NCBI RefSeq assembly: GCF_027172205.1
Contig: NC_070614.1
Span: 4,307,001 to 4,371,000 of the forward strand
Reading direction: 5' to 3'
Length of the DNA stretch: 64,000 nt
Source of the DNA: Podarcis raffonei
Taxonomy: Eukaryota > Chordata > Lepidosauria > Squamata > Lacertidae
Shown: positions 44,406-53,940 of the stretch, piece after piece
Position numbering within the stretch: the first letter of the stretch is position 1
Layout: each line of letters begins with the position of its first letter
Notes under the pieces: generated by a model
The model's input: only the letters and a program-made list of their open reading frames with translations
The model's database searches: none
What the model was told of the DNA's origin: nothing
Program-made: the position numbers and the translations under genes

Positions 44406-44418
44406 TAGTGAAGGCCTA

Positions 44419-45030
44419 GCAGGGCCCAACTTAACAAAATCTATCCCATCATTTCAGACTCAAGTTAGATTTGGAATCGGGGTCACTTTGCTACATGCAG
44501 ACCACATAGGGCATCGGCACCGAATTACTGAGTCAAAACGGAATTTAAAACTGAAGCCTTTTACTGTTGCAAATAAAGGTGCTAAATTTAGCGCCTGTTC
44601 CCAGGACTCAGTTAAGCTCCTCTTAATATAATACGGTCACTGCTTTTCAGCTACGCAGAGCTATAAACAATAGCCAACAACTCTGCTTTTATTTAAAACT
44701 TGAAGGGGGTTATTATTTTAGCAAAGGCTTTAAGAAATCCTACCTATCAGAAAAATTCAGCTTGTGAGGGGAACTTCCTGTTTTCATATTTGGCTCCTGT
44801 TTCCCTCAGTTGCCGGTTATTAGGCAGTTAAATATGAAATGTATTTTTAGCTCACTTGTGCCTATTATACAATCCCTACCACAGCTTAAAGAGCTTACAA
44901 ATTGAGAAAATGTAATTACCGTATCAAAGATAAAGACAAGGATATACTTAGTCCCTTTGAAACAGCCAGTTTGGTTGCTTTGGGCTGTTGTCTCTTTTTT
45001 TAAAGGGGAAGTAGATCAATTTTTAGATGG
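44419..45030. other. AT-rich non-coding stretch, no gene seen
   Basis: No gene or recognisable repeat. Confidence 0.4.
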
Positions 45031-45031
45031 C

Positions 45032-45250
45032 TGAAAATACTCAACCATTCAGCCTAAAATAATATTTTATTTCAAAATTTTGTATCCGATTCAAAAAGGT
45101 TCCCCCCCCCACTAGCTAAAGCATTAATCAATTGATTAAACTTAGCTCTAATAAAATAGGGTGGATTCAACTAGTGAAAAGTTTTTTTGAATCAAGTACA
45201 AAATTCTGAAATAAAATGTTATTTTTAGGCTGAATGGTTGAATATTTTCA
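45032..45250. repeat. AT-rich foldback element, ~70-bp arms
   Basis: The left arm (45032-45101) contains TGAAAATACTCAACCATTCA and GCCTAAAATAATATTTTATT. The right arm (45180-45250) is its reverse complement, ending CTGAATGGTTGAATATTTTCA, with roughly ten mismatches or gaps. A 78-bp spacer holds a C-run and further short inverted pieces (CACTAG). No transposase frame. It resembles a hairpin MITE, but I could not fix a target duplication. Confidence 0.8.
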
Positions 45251-45264
45251 AAACTATAAAATGG

Positions 45265-46125
45265 ACAGACAAGAAGAAAAGAAAATGTAATTGCTTATGT
45301 GGCCTCTAGTTTACCTAGTAATAAAAGAAGTTATTTTCAATTTATATATATGCGCTGCATTTTCCACAAACCCAAAATTTGTACCCAAAGTTTACAGAAA
45401 ATAGAGAGTCTACAGAAACAGAATTGCAATACATAATAAACTACAATATCATATTCAATTGTAGAATTATTAATTCAACCATTAACAATTCATTTTAAAA
45501 ATATTAAAAAGTGAGCATAGGTTCACCATTTTTGACCGTTTGGTCAATTAGCAACATTAGGTCAATTAGCAACCCATTTATGCGGCCACAACAGACCACA
45601 AGTTCTCCTCACAGTTCTGCATGTGAATTTTTTTATTAAAGTTATTCATAATGCAATAATATATAGAAGACTAATCCAAATAAAACACAAAAGCAGCTAC
45701 AAAAAACACAAATTGAACGTAGAATGCGGAGTCCTCTCTTAAAGGTAGTTCTTAAATTTCTGTGCCTCCCACCCGGTTCTCTTCACAGTTCAGAAAGGAG
45801 CTTCCTCATAAAGGTTCCCAGGGCCAGAGGTTGGGTCAAGGCAGGTGGAAAGAGCCATCCCCAAATAACAGATCTCTCATCTCGCAGCAAACTTCCAAGG
45901 AAGGTCCCTTATGCAATGCAGAATGAGTGTGTTTCAAAAGCATTTGCATTATTCCACACACTGGGATTTCCTCATTCTCATGTGAGAGTCTGAATAAAAA
46001 GTGGAGAAACTTTGATATGTGATTCTTATTCCCCACACCTTGTCCACATCATCAGGAAATGACATTGCTATGATTACCTTCATCATTAATTCACTGAGAC
46101 TTAAATCACGGCATGAGTGGTATTT
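45265..46125. other. AT-rich non-coding stretch, no gene seen
   Basis: Short frames only (66-89 codons near 45724-46036), no domains. GGTCAATTAGCAAC occurs as two close copies at about 45542-45572. Confidence 0.4.
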
Positions 46126-46129
46126 GGGA

Positions 46130-46265
46130 TTCGCTGGGCACTGGGCAGCGCTTTAGGACAAGCTGGGGCTGTCCAAAAGGGATGAGCTCCACTTGAACCA
46201 AGATGGAACCAGACCAGAGGGGTTCACCTGCAGATCCTAGAAGCCTCTGAGCCATGACAGGGGAC
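46130..46265 (+). mobile_element. Possible LINE ORF1 fragment with esterase-like block
   Basis: A frame at about 46156-46231 reads 'DKLGLSKRDELHLNQDGTRP' and stops shortly after. The 'D-x-L-H-L-N-x-x-G' pattern resembles the last catalytic block (Asp and His) of SGNH-type esterases, a domain known in ORF1 of some CR1-group LINEs. Only this block is recognisable. Could be coincidence. Confidence 0.35.
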
Positions 46266-48005
46266 ATATACTGGGAATCCAGCTGCTGCAAAACAGATGT
46301 TATGTCAGATACCATACCTACCCTGAAAACTGAAAATTCAGCATAGGATGATGACAGGTCATCATGCCCACCATGGGTCAATGACCTGTTTCCCCAGTCT
46401 TTATTTAATATTTTAATTAATTGAAATACCCACTTACCGGAAAAGATTAGCATATTAACAGCACACTCCTCTTGCCCCATGGGTGCAGTAACTGGGATCA
46501 GAATTACGATGGCCTAGGTGCATCCTTGCATGTTAAGCAGTTTGGTCTGTGCTGAATTTATCTGGGGATGGTACATCCATACATGCAAACCATCAAGTGA
46601 TGTTGCAGCCATCAAGTGATGAAATGCCATGTGTGAACCAGTCCTTTCCTTCCATTCATGTTGCAACAGTATGTTAGTAATTCCAGGAGTGGGGGTATGG
46701 ATATACTTGCTATTTGCTGAGATAAACTGAATAGACTGATTAGACTGTTAATTGTTAAATGTAAATCTCCCTCACCCCTTTCCCCAGCACGAATAAAATG
46801 ACACATTTTAGACAGACTGTTCAGGCTCTTTCTTTTGCCAGTATACCCAGCAAACAGTCTTTTGGAAAAAGCTGAGATTCTGTTGTATGAATCAGGCTTA
46901 TCTCACTTTTAACCTGTTCCCATAATAACTGTATTTTGTAATATATCTACATGGAGGTGTGGAGAGAAAGCTGCTGTTTTTTTCCCCTGCAAGCATTTTT
47001 AAATAGCTATCAGCACTTAATATTGTGGATCATTGTACAATTGTGAGGCGATACGTTCTACTGTGGTTGTAGAAAGGCTATTCAACCCAATTTTGGCCTT
47101 TCATTTTAGAACAGAAAAGCTGCTTCCATGTGATTGTTCCTGGTAGACAGAATGGCTCTTTGTGACGCAATACGTCAGAAATATGTCATTCTTTGATGCA
47201 GACTTGAAGGGGTAGGCTGGAAGAACAGCTTTCATAGGAAATAGGAAAACAGTTTTGTTTATACAAGGAGCTATGCAATCTCTCTGGGACTTCAAGAACT
47301 GTAATGATGATGATAATCTACATAGTTCTATTATTCATTTTTGAATGATAATACTATACGTTTTTGAGAGAGAAGTTACCATTACTGCTCTCAATAGATA
47401 CTAGTCTAAACCTGTGTGTGTTAAGTGGAATATAAATTGAGTGGTTAATGTGTATCACAGCCAGCCATTGTGCACATTCACCAGGCCTCATGGAGAACAT
47501 ACACATAATCCTTCAATGAAGAGGGAACTGTGTACATTTACCAGTCAATAGACATAAACTTGCCTTTGGGCAAAGTACACATCTCAGCTGAATTTTGTTT
47601 ATTATCTGGCCCTTATAGATAATTCCCAACAGGCCTTGGGGAACATGCATATCCTGTTTTGTACACTCTGTGCACATACTCCAGTCAGTCTGCAGAGTCT
47701 CCAATAAACACAGTGCAGTCATGCCATGATCGGTTAGAATTTTGTTAATTCACCCAAACACTATTAAACTGCAGATGCATTATTCATCTTGCAAAGACTC
47801 ATCTTGCTATCCCCCTATAACTGTCTTCCCTCTCAGTCTGCATTGACCATTCCACCTGGTCATTAATTTTGGAAGAGGTTATCCCGAAATTATATTTCCT
47901 TTGTTTGTCCTTTACATTCATTGTGTTGGTCATATAGGAATTACACTCAACTCATTTCTCTTCCTCTGTAACTCAGGAAACACGATCATGGATTTCTTTG
48001 CAGCC
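46266..48005. other. Non-coding stretch, no gene seen
   Basis: AT-rich, short frames. No repeat or RNA gene recognised. Confidence 0.4.
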
Positions 48006-48009
48006 TGTA

Positions 48010-48227
48010 CAGTGGACCCTCTAGTTACGTACCACTCTGGATACGTAACTTTCAGGTTATGAATGCAGAAAACCCGAAAGTGTATACTTCCAGGTTTCAC
48101 CGCGCACGCATGCGCAGAAGCGCTCGATCACACCGCGTGTGTGTACAGAAGCGGCGCCTCTGCCTAAGATTTTGGGTTGTGGACGGACCCCTGGAACAAA
48201 TTTAATTCATATCCGGAGGGTCTACTG
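48010..48227. mobile_element. Tigger-like MITE 6
   Basis: Starts CAGTGGACCCTCTAGTTACG and ends CCGGAGGGTCTACTG between TA pairs; the terminal bases differ from copies 2-4 (GACCCTC rather than GTACCTC), which marks a separate subfamily. The interior holds AACCCGAAAGTGTATACTTC, a decayed form of the inverted repeat in copies 1 and 5. It lies immediately before a LINE tail. Confidence 0.83.
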
Positions 48228-48237
48228 TACCTGTTTA

Positions 48238-48485
48238 ACCTTTTTTTGCAGTGGTTCCCCATTTGTCAAATGTTCTCCCCACAGACTCGCCTGCAGCCTT
48301 CATGATCTTTAGGCGCCAGGCAAAAATGTTCTTCAACCAGGCCTTGGGTTGCTTAACAGTCTGTGTCCTTTTAAATGAGAGGGGGGAGTTATTGGTGTGC
48401 ATTATTGTTGTTCCTGTTTTTATTATGTATTTTTGTTGTTGGTTTTTTTTGTATTTTTATACTGTGAACCTAATATTGAAACATG
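48238..48485 (+). mobile_element. L2-like LINE 3' tail
   Basis: The frame from 48251 reads 'MVPHLSNVLPTDSPAAFMIF' then 'RRQAKMFFNQALGCL', the same block as at 32.6 kb with more changes. A T/G-rich 3' UTR and TTTTTATACTGTGAACC follow. 5' end lost. Confidence 0.62.
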
Positions 48486-48635
48486 GTGGCTAAACCATGT
48501 CACCCTGCAGCTCTATCACCACAGCTAAGTAAGTCCACCAGGACCCACTGAGAGAGGATGGAACCCACATTCCCCGGGGCCTTCTCAAACCTGGTGCCAG
48601 CTCTGAATGAACTGTATCTACTATTTTAATGACTA

Positions 48636-48885
48636 ATCACCTGGTTTGGAGCTACCCTTGATTCCTTTTGCTTTTACCTGCCTGAATAATTTGGTCTCAT
48701 CAGGAAACCAAACCATCATACAGTTCACTACCTGCTCCGGATCATTTTTGAACAAGTTACAGGGCACTCCACTTCTTACATCCATCCATGGTGACAGCTG
48801 TCCATGGATGCCTACTCTCTGCTTCCTGTTCTTTAACCAAGCTATAAGGGTACAGAGGCATACCTCTTCTAATTCTATCACTGCT
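48636..48885 (-). mobile_element. CR1-group LINE reverse-transcriptase fragment
   Basis: Minus-strand frame 48881-48633 (82 codons) reads 'IAWLKNRKQRVGIHGQLSPW', 'MDVRSGVPCNLF' and 'WFPDETKLFRQVKAK'. These correspond to the 'WLxxRxQRVxINGxxSxWxxVxSGVPQGS' and 'FADDTKLFR' blocks of CR1-group LINE RTs. The Q-G of the motif, and the first Asp of the DD pair, are changed, so it is inactive. A 138-codon plus-strand frame over the same DNA is only its shadow. Confidence 0.75.
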
Positions 48886-48889
48886 CCAT

Positions 48890-49625
48890 TTACTGTGGGA
48901 GAGAGGCTTGTTATATTTATTATTATTCATCAATCCATTCACTCAATGCATTTATACTTCCACTCTTCAGCTGAAAAAGATCCCAAAGCAGCTTCTATCA
49001 ACAAAAATAATGCAAGCCTTCAACTGAAAAGGCACAACACAAAAGGAAAGTGGGATGGGTAGGGAAGAGGAAACCAAGCAAACTCATGCACCTCTTTCAT
49101 GGTGTCAAGGTGGTCGTGATGATTTTTACTATTTAATATATTGCTATTTATTTCTCAGGCTAACTGTTAGGATTCAGCGCTGCTCAGACTGATAACCTGA
49201 GGTCTCCTCAAAAAAGGAACAAGGGCAGCTGGAACCTCCAGCAGATCTCTATACTCCAAATGAACCTGAGGAGCTATCCCTGCCCCAGGACTGGAGGTCC
49301 TTACCCAGCTGCCTGGGTTCCTAGTCAGTTCTCCAACACCCAACAAGACCACCGGAACAGGAGAGCAAGCCAGGGAGGATCTTCAGAGTCACTGCCAAAG
49401 CACCTGGCTATCTGCCTGGGAAGAGGACATGCACAAGCACTTTTTGTGGATCAGGGCCTGAGAACTTTGTTGCTTAACTAACAGCTCTTATGACAGCTCC
49501 AATCTTCCTGATGTCAGGATGCAGACAATGCCCCAGAAAACATGTCATTTGTTTGGTTAAAAGGAGAAATATTTTAGGTATAACGAAAAGGAGAATTTCC
49601 TGGACGCCAAGATCCAGGTTTGGGG
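48890..49625. other. Non-coding stretch, no gene seen
   Basis: 49169-49480 begins TGTTAGGATTCAGCGCTGCT and is more complex than the flanks; I looked for an LTR here and found no matching end. No gene. Confidence 0.35.
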
Positions 49626-49629
49626 CAAG

Positions 49630-49895
49630 TACTTTTAGGTGAGAGCCCCAGCATAGATTTAAAATCACAGTATATGCATCATAGTAAAGTGTGGAAATAT
49701 AGGCAGTTAGTACTTTAAAATATCCCCTTCTAAGTTGCTTCCAAAATTCCCCACTTTCCATAGCACAGAAAGAGACCACACGTTTGGTAAGTTAAAATTT
49801 GTTTACTTACAAACTCCTCAGAGGTCAGATTCATGTGCTTTTCCATACAGCAGTAAAAAAAAGACAGGCAATTTAACTTGGGTTAAAAAATGCCA
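49630..49895. repeat. Unclassified dispersed repeat, copy A
   Basis: It shares, in the same order, AGATTTAAAATCACAGTATA, TTTACTTACAAACTC, GTCAGATTCATGTGCTTTTC and CATACAGCAG with the sequence at 56.70-56.96 kb. Both are diverged. The reverse strand of the pair has an AAGTAAA(G)C-type end. Class is unknown. Confidence 0.55.
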
Positions 49896-50648
49896 AGTTT
49901 CTAAATTATTTGTATAGAATCACGAAAATAGCTTGTTTAAGCCACGCATCCAGCTTAGACCTCCTTACTAGTAGGGTTCATATGGTGGAAGTGAGAGAAC
50001 AAACAGTTTAGTAGCCGTTCCTCCCAAGGTGAGGGGCAGTGTCCTAGGTAAGCCTGGCAGGACAGCTTACTCTATGGTCTTAACCTCTTAGTGCATTCAT
50101 TAGAGTTACGCATGTTGGTTATATGAGGCTGATTTATCCCACAAAACATTGGTATTAACAAACTGTAAACAGCAATAAACCAAGATGAGAGCTATCACTT
50201 TATTCCAATAATGTTTTACAAATTTTCTTGGAACTGCTGGTACATTTTCTTCACGTCTTACACTACAAAAATCTTAACAATTGTTTTCCTCATTCAGAAA
50301 AAAAACTGCCAAAACTTGCTCCAAGAATTAGGCAGACTACATAGTGATAAATCTTTGATGGCATAAACAATAAATGGAGCATAAACAATAAATGGATACC
50401 ATGTTGTCATGAATAAATCATTTTCCCCCCCAATCCCTTGCCTAATTTGATGTGCAGGTTCTTCAGCTAAAATAATGTTCCTTGCTCATTCTATCTACTC
50501 TTTAGTGGAAAGTTCCTCCCCATCTTTCCAATGCTTATCCACCTCCATCTTTGCTGCAGCCAAGAGCATCCTAATACATTCTTTGTGAAGTAGCTCCTTA
50601 TTAATAGTGATAACAAGGCCCTATCATTTGTCCAGTTTATTTCTGCAA
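49896..50648. other. Non-coding stretch, no gene seen
   Basis: AT-rich; ATAAACAATAAATGGA is repeated in tandem at about 50365-50394. No gene. Confidence 0.4.
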
Positions 50649-50650
50649 TA

Positions 50651-50877
50651 CAGCGGTACCTCTGGTTACAAACGTAATTCGTTCCAGAGGTCCATTCTTA
50701 AGCTGAAACCGTTCTTAACATGAGGTGTGCTTTCACTAATGGGGCCTCTGCCGGCACGTGACTTCCGCTCACACCCCGGGGGAAAGTTCACAACAAGGGG
50801 CATCTACTTCCGGGTTAGCGGAGCTTGTTACCCAAAGAATTCGTAAGGAGGACGGTACGTAACCCAAGGTTCCACTG
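50651..50877. mobile_element. Tigger-like MITE 7
   Basis: Starts CAGCGGTACCTCTGGTTAC and ends AAGGTTCCACTG, with TA on both sides. The interior has CTACTTCCGGGTTAGCGGA, again with an ACTTCCGGGT motif. The right inverted repeat is more degraded than the left. No coding capacity. Confidence 0.86.
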
Positions 50878-50982
50878 TAGTAAAAAATACCACTACTGAT
50901 AGTCTTCCACAGCAGGACAGTGTTACTGCATGTAGGCTATGCATCCTCTTCAGGGATTTAGAGATAGAGAACTATATAATAG

Positions 50983-50983
<1 letters not shown>

Positions 50984-51013
<30 letters not shown>

Positions 51014-51014
51014 T
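50984..51014 (+). repeat. (TTTC)n microsatellite
   Basis: About seven and a half uninterrupted TTTC units. Confidence 0.95.
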
Positions 51015-51550
51015 AATAAAAATATTTATTATACTGCTGTATCATAAAGATATACAACAGCTGTTCACAACAATATAAAAATATGAAACCAAACAATAAA
51101 ATCATAAAAAGTTAAAAACACGTTGGTAGCCATCAAAAGAGCCATTTATCTTTCATTACTTTTTAAGAATAAGCAAAAAAAAATCTCTTAGTCTTAACTA
51201 ATTGCAAGAGCTTCATTCTTATACGTAAAGGTTAGAACATTCCTCTAATATATGTTTCAGGCCTAGCTGTGTTTGAGAGAAGAACCACATTGTCCACATA
51301 CATGAGTCTGGAGGCATTCTGGCTTCTGCAAATTTTCAGTTTATGACGTTCTGGAGAGTTAAATCAGAGAACAAGGGGAGCTAGGCTACAAGACTAATTC
51401 CTCTCGCGGTTGCAACAGAATTTGACAGAGGACCTCCTACACAACATCTGATTTCCATTCTACTTTCCAACTGTAATTGTTCCGTGAGATAAAACAGACT
51501 TTTATCAATTGATGCACTCTTTTGGTTGTTCTGCAACCATCCCCTAGGTG
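51015..51550. other. AT-rich non-coding stretch
   Basis: No gene or repeat recognised. Confidence 0.4.
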
Positions 51551-51552
51551 AG

Positions 51553-52031
51553 CAGTTTTCAACCAGTGCGGCGTGGCACCCTGGGGCGTCTTGAATGGTG
51601 GTCAGGTGCGCCATGGGCAACACTGGCCTCTGTCCCTCTTTCCTGCCTTCCCTCCTCTGATGCCCTCTCGTGTCTCTGCCACCCAAAGGCTTGCACAGCT
51701 GTTTTTTTTGTAGTGGCCCAGGCTACAAGTTCTCCAGGCGAAAGCAGCCTCTGGGGCTGGCCAGGGGAGCTGAGAGCTGGTTGCCAAGAGCCAAGGTGGC
51801 CTCAGAGTAAGCAAGCAAGCGGGCAAAGGTTCCTGAGGAAAGGGGAGAGGAGGCTGAGGGAACCCTCCACAAGGAAGGGTCTCCACAAAAGAGGTGAGGG
51901 GTGCACAGCTCGGCAGGCAAGGGGAGACATAACAGCTCTTGACACTCAGAGCACGTTTCCCTCCAGGGGAGCCGCAGAAAGAACGCAGTTGGTCAGGGGA
52001 ACTGTGGACTCAAAAAGGTTGACAACTTCTG
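51553..52031. mobile_element. Possible hAT-like element, non-coding
   Basis: Left end CAGTTTTCAACCAGTGCGGC and right end AAAGGTTGACAACTTCTG are approximate inverted repeats of the CAG...TCAACC type, and GCGTGGCACCCTGGGGCG is a known motif next to such termini. Target duplication not clear. A 169-codon frame (51548-52057) and a 101-codon one on the other strand run through it, but neither resembles a transposase. Confidence 0.45.
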
Positions 52032-52107
52032 CCTTGGGTTATCAAATCAAAGGCTGATTTGAGACCTACCATCACTATTATCATCATCAATTTATTAATC
52101 ACTAATA

Positions 52108-52476
52108 GGGATGCGGGTGGCACTGTAGCTTAAACCACTGAGCCTCTTGGGCTTGCAGATCAAGAGGCCGGTGGTTCGAATCCTTGCGACTGGGTGAGCT
52201 CCAGCTATGTCCCAGCTCCTGCCAACCTAGCACTTTGAAAGCACACCAGTGCAAGTAGATAAACAGGTACCGCTGTGGCGGGAAGGTAAACGGCACTCTG
52301 GTTTCCATCACGGTGTTTCGTTGCAGCAGAAGCGGTTTAGTCATGCTGGCCACATGATCTAGAAAGCTGTCTGTGGATAAACACAGTCTCCCTTGGCCAG
52401 AAAGTGAGATGAGTGCCGCAACCTCATAGTCACCTTTGACTTTACTTAACTATCCAAAGGTCCTTTACCTTTTACC
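52108..52476 (+). mobile_element. Sauria-type tRNA SINE, copy 5
   Basis: Head GGGATGCGGGTGGCACTG, B box GGTTCGAATCC, the AGTAGATAAACAGGTACCGC block and the TTTACCTTTTACC tail are present. It is the most diverged copy of the six. The duplication TATTAATCAC (52093-52102 and 52477-52486) flanks it, with five extra bases on the left. Confidence 0.88.
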
Positions 52477-52486
52477 TATTAATCAC

Positions 52487-52860
52487 AACAGCTAGTAGTC
52501 ATCAGAGTTAAGATGTGGGAATTCAAAACTTTCCAGCCTGTGGGTTGCATCCAACACGGCATGCACTAATTTCCACTCACACAATGAAGTTTCCTCTTCT
52601 CTCCTTTTGCACCCTCAAAATCTTCCCCAGGTGATGTTCCAGCCCTCTGGAGCTGATTTTGCGCTGCTAGGGAGAGGAGGGATGGTGAAAGTCTCATTTT
52701 GCAAGCCGAAGTCTCCTGAGATAGCAGAACAGCAGAGCCTCTGCCAGCATACATTAGAGAGAAAGAGTACAATTAAGCTTTGGCACAGGTAGGGTAGGAC
52801 ACCTGTGCAACTTCCTCACGTAACATCAGAGATTTCACTGGCTTGTTGGCAAAATTGTAG
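52487..52860. other. Non-coding stretch, no gene seen
   Basis: No gene recognised; 61-68 codon antiparallel frames only. Confidence 0.4.
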
Positions 52861-52862
52861 GA

Positions 52863-53485
52863 ATGGGGTATTGCCTAGTAGCTCTGTTCTGGGAAACTGC
52901 TAATAAACTAAAGGAATACAACGAATGTACTCCTCAATGGCTACTATTACCTATAATTGTGGGTCCTAAGACTGACATTAAATTTAAAGAATTGCACATC
53001 TTTCTCAATGCTGCAGTCCATCCATCAACTGCCAAAATATGGAAAACCTCAACAGACTTGGACATTAACATTATGGCACAGAAATATGTCGAAAACAGCA
53101 ACTCTGGGCAAGATAACCCACCAACTGAGAACGCTAAAAGGACTAAAGACACCTGATGCATTTTATGCCACAAGGCAAAGGTTTGTTCCTTAAACAAATC
53201 AAGGAAGGGCGGATCTTTCTCCAGCTTGCCTCCACATATGGGCTTCTAGACACAGAAATCTGAAAGTCTCCTTACTTTATTGTTGATAGTGCTTTGGATT
53301 TATATACATGTAACTAACTCCCTATATAGCACAAAAAACATTTTGGACATTAATATGTGAAAATTTGGCATATATCCTGTTTTTTGCTTGTACACCTGGT
53401 CCCCGCTTCATGCTTCTTATGTTTTGCTATAGTTTATCTATATATAAAAGCAATAAAAATATTTTTTTTCAATAAAAAATGGAAT
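52863..53485 (+). mobile_element. Possible L1-like LINE 3' end
   Basis: A 97-codon frame (52863-53156) contains 'FLNAAVHPSTAKIWKTSTDL' followed by 'INIMAQKYVE', resembling the L1 ORF2 C-terminal block 'LxxAAxxxIAxxWKxxxxPTIxxWxxK'. It is followed by about 300 bases of AT-rich 3' UTR ending GCAATAAAAATATTTTTTTT. The family resemblance is weak and there is no identified target duplication. Confidence 0.4.
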
Positions 53486-53820
53486 CCAGTTGCTGTGCAT
53501 CTGTGGTATCATTTTCCTTTCCCTCTCCCCATTCATCTCAAACTATTTCCATTTATCTCCTGTGATTTGCTTTCCCCACCTCCTTTCATACCTAACTTCT
53601 ACCTGAACTGCAAACTGCAGGCTGAAGTTTGGGATGTGAGAATCCTGCCTAGTAACAGCAAGATTCTATTGTCCCAGACTGGCCAGAAGTACTGCCTAGC
53701 AACAGTAGCCCCAACAAGTCCATTGATTACACTGGCCAACAAAGTGCCTTTTAAATAAAAATTACAAACACAACTCATGGGTACAAGTACAACCAACTGA
53801 CCTAAAACAATAACCCATTT
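53486..53820. other. Non-coding stretch, no gene seen
   Basis: A 133-codon frame (53357-53758) is hydrophobic and Pro-rich in a CT-rich strand, and antiparallel frames exist; not called. Confidence 0.4.
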
Positions 53821-53825
53821 CCCCA

Positions 53826-53940
53826 AAATGTTAAACCTACTCAAAGCAGACCCACCGAAATTAATGACACGACTAACTTAGGTCCATTAATTTCCATACA
53901 TCTACTCTTGAGCAGAACCTAGCTGGATACTCCCCAAAAT
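53826..53940 (-). repeat. Fragment of a common squamate interspersed repeat
   Basis: CCTACTCAAAGCAGACCCAC, then ATTAATGACACGACTAACTT, AGGTCCATTAATTTCC and CTACTCTTGAGCAGAACC fit a widespread lizard repeat with paired 'GGGTCTACTCTGAGTAGA'-type motifs. Class unknown. Confidence 0.5.

Noticed and set aside
49169-49490. Possible LTR starting TGTTAGGATTCAGC
   Set aside because: No right end with a matching target duplication was found.
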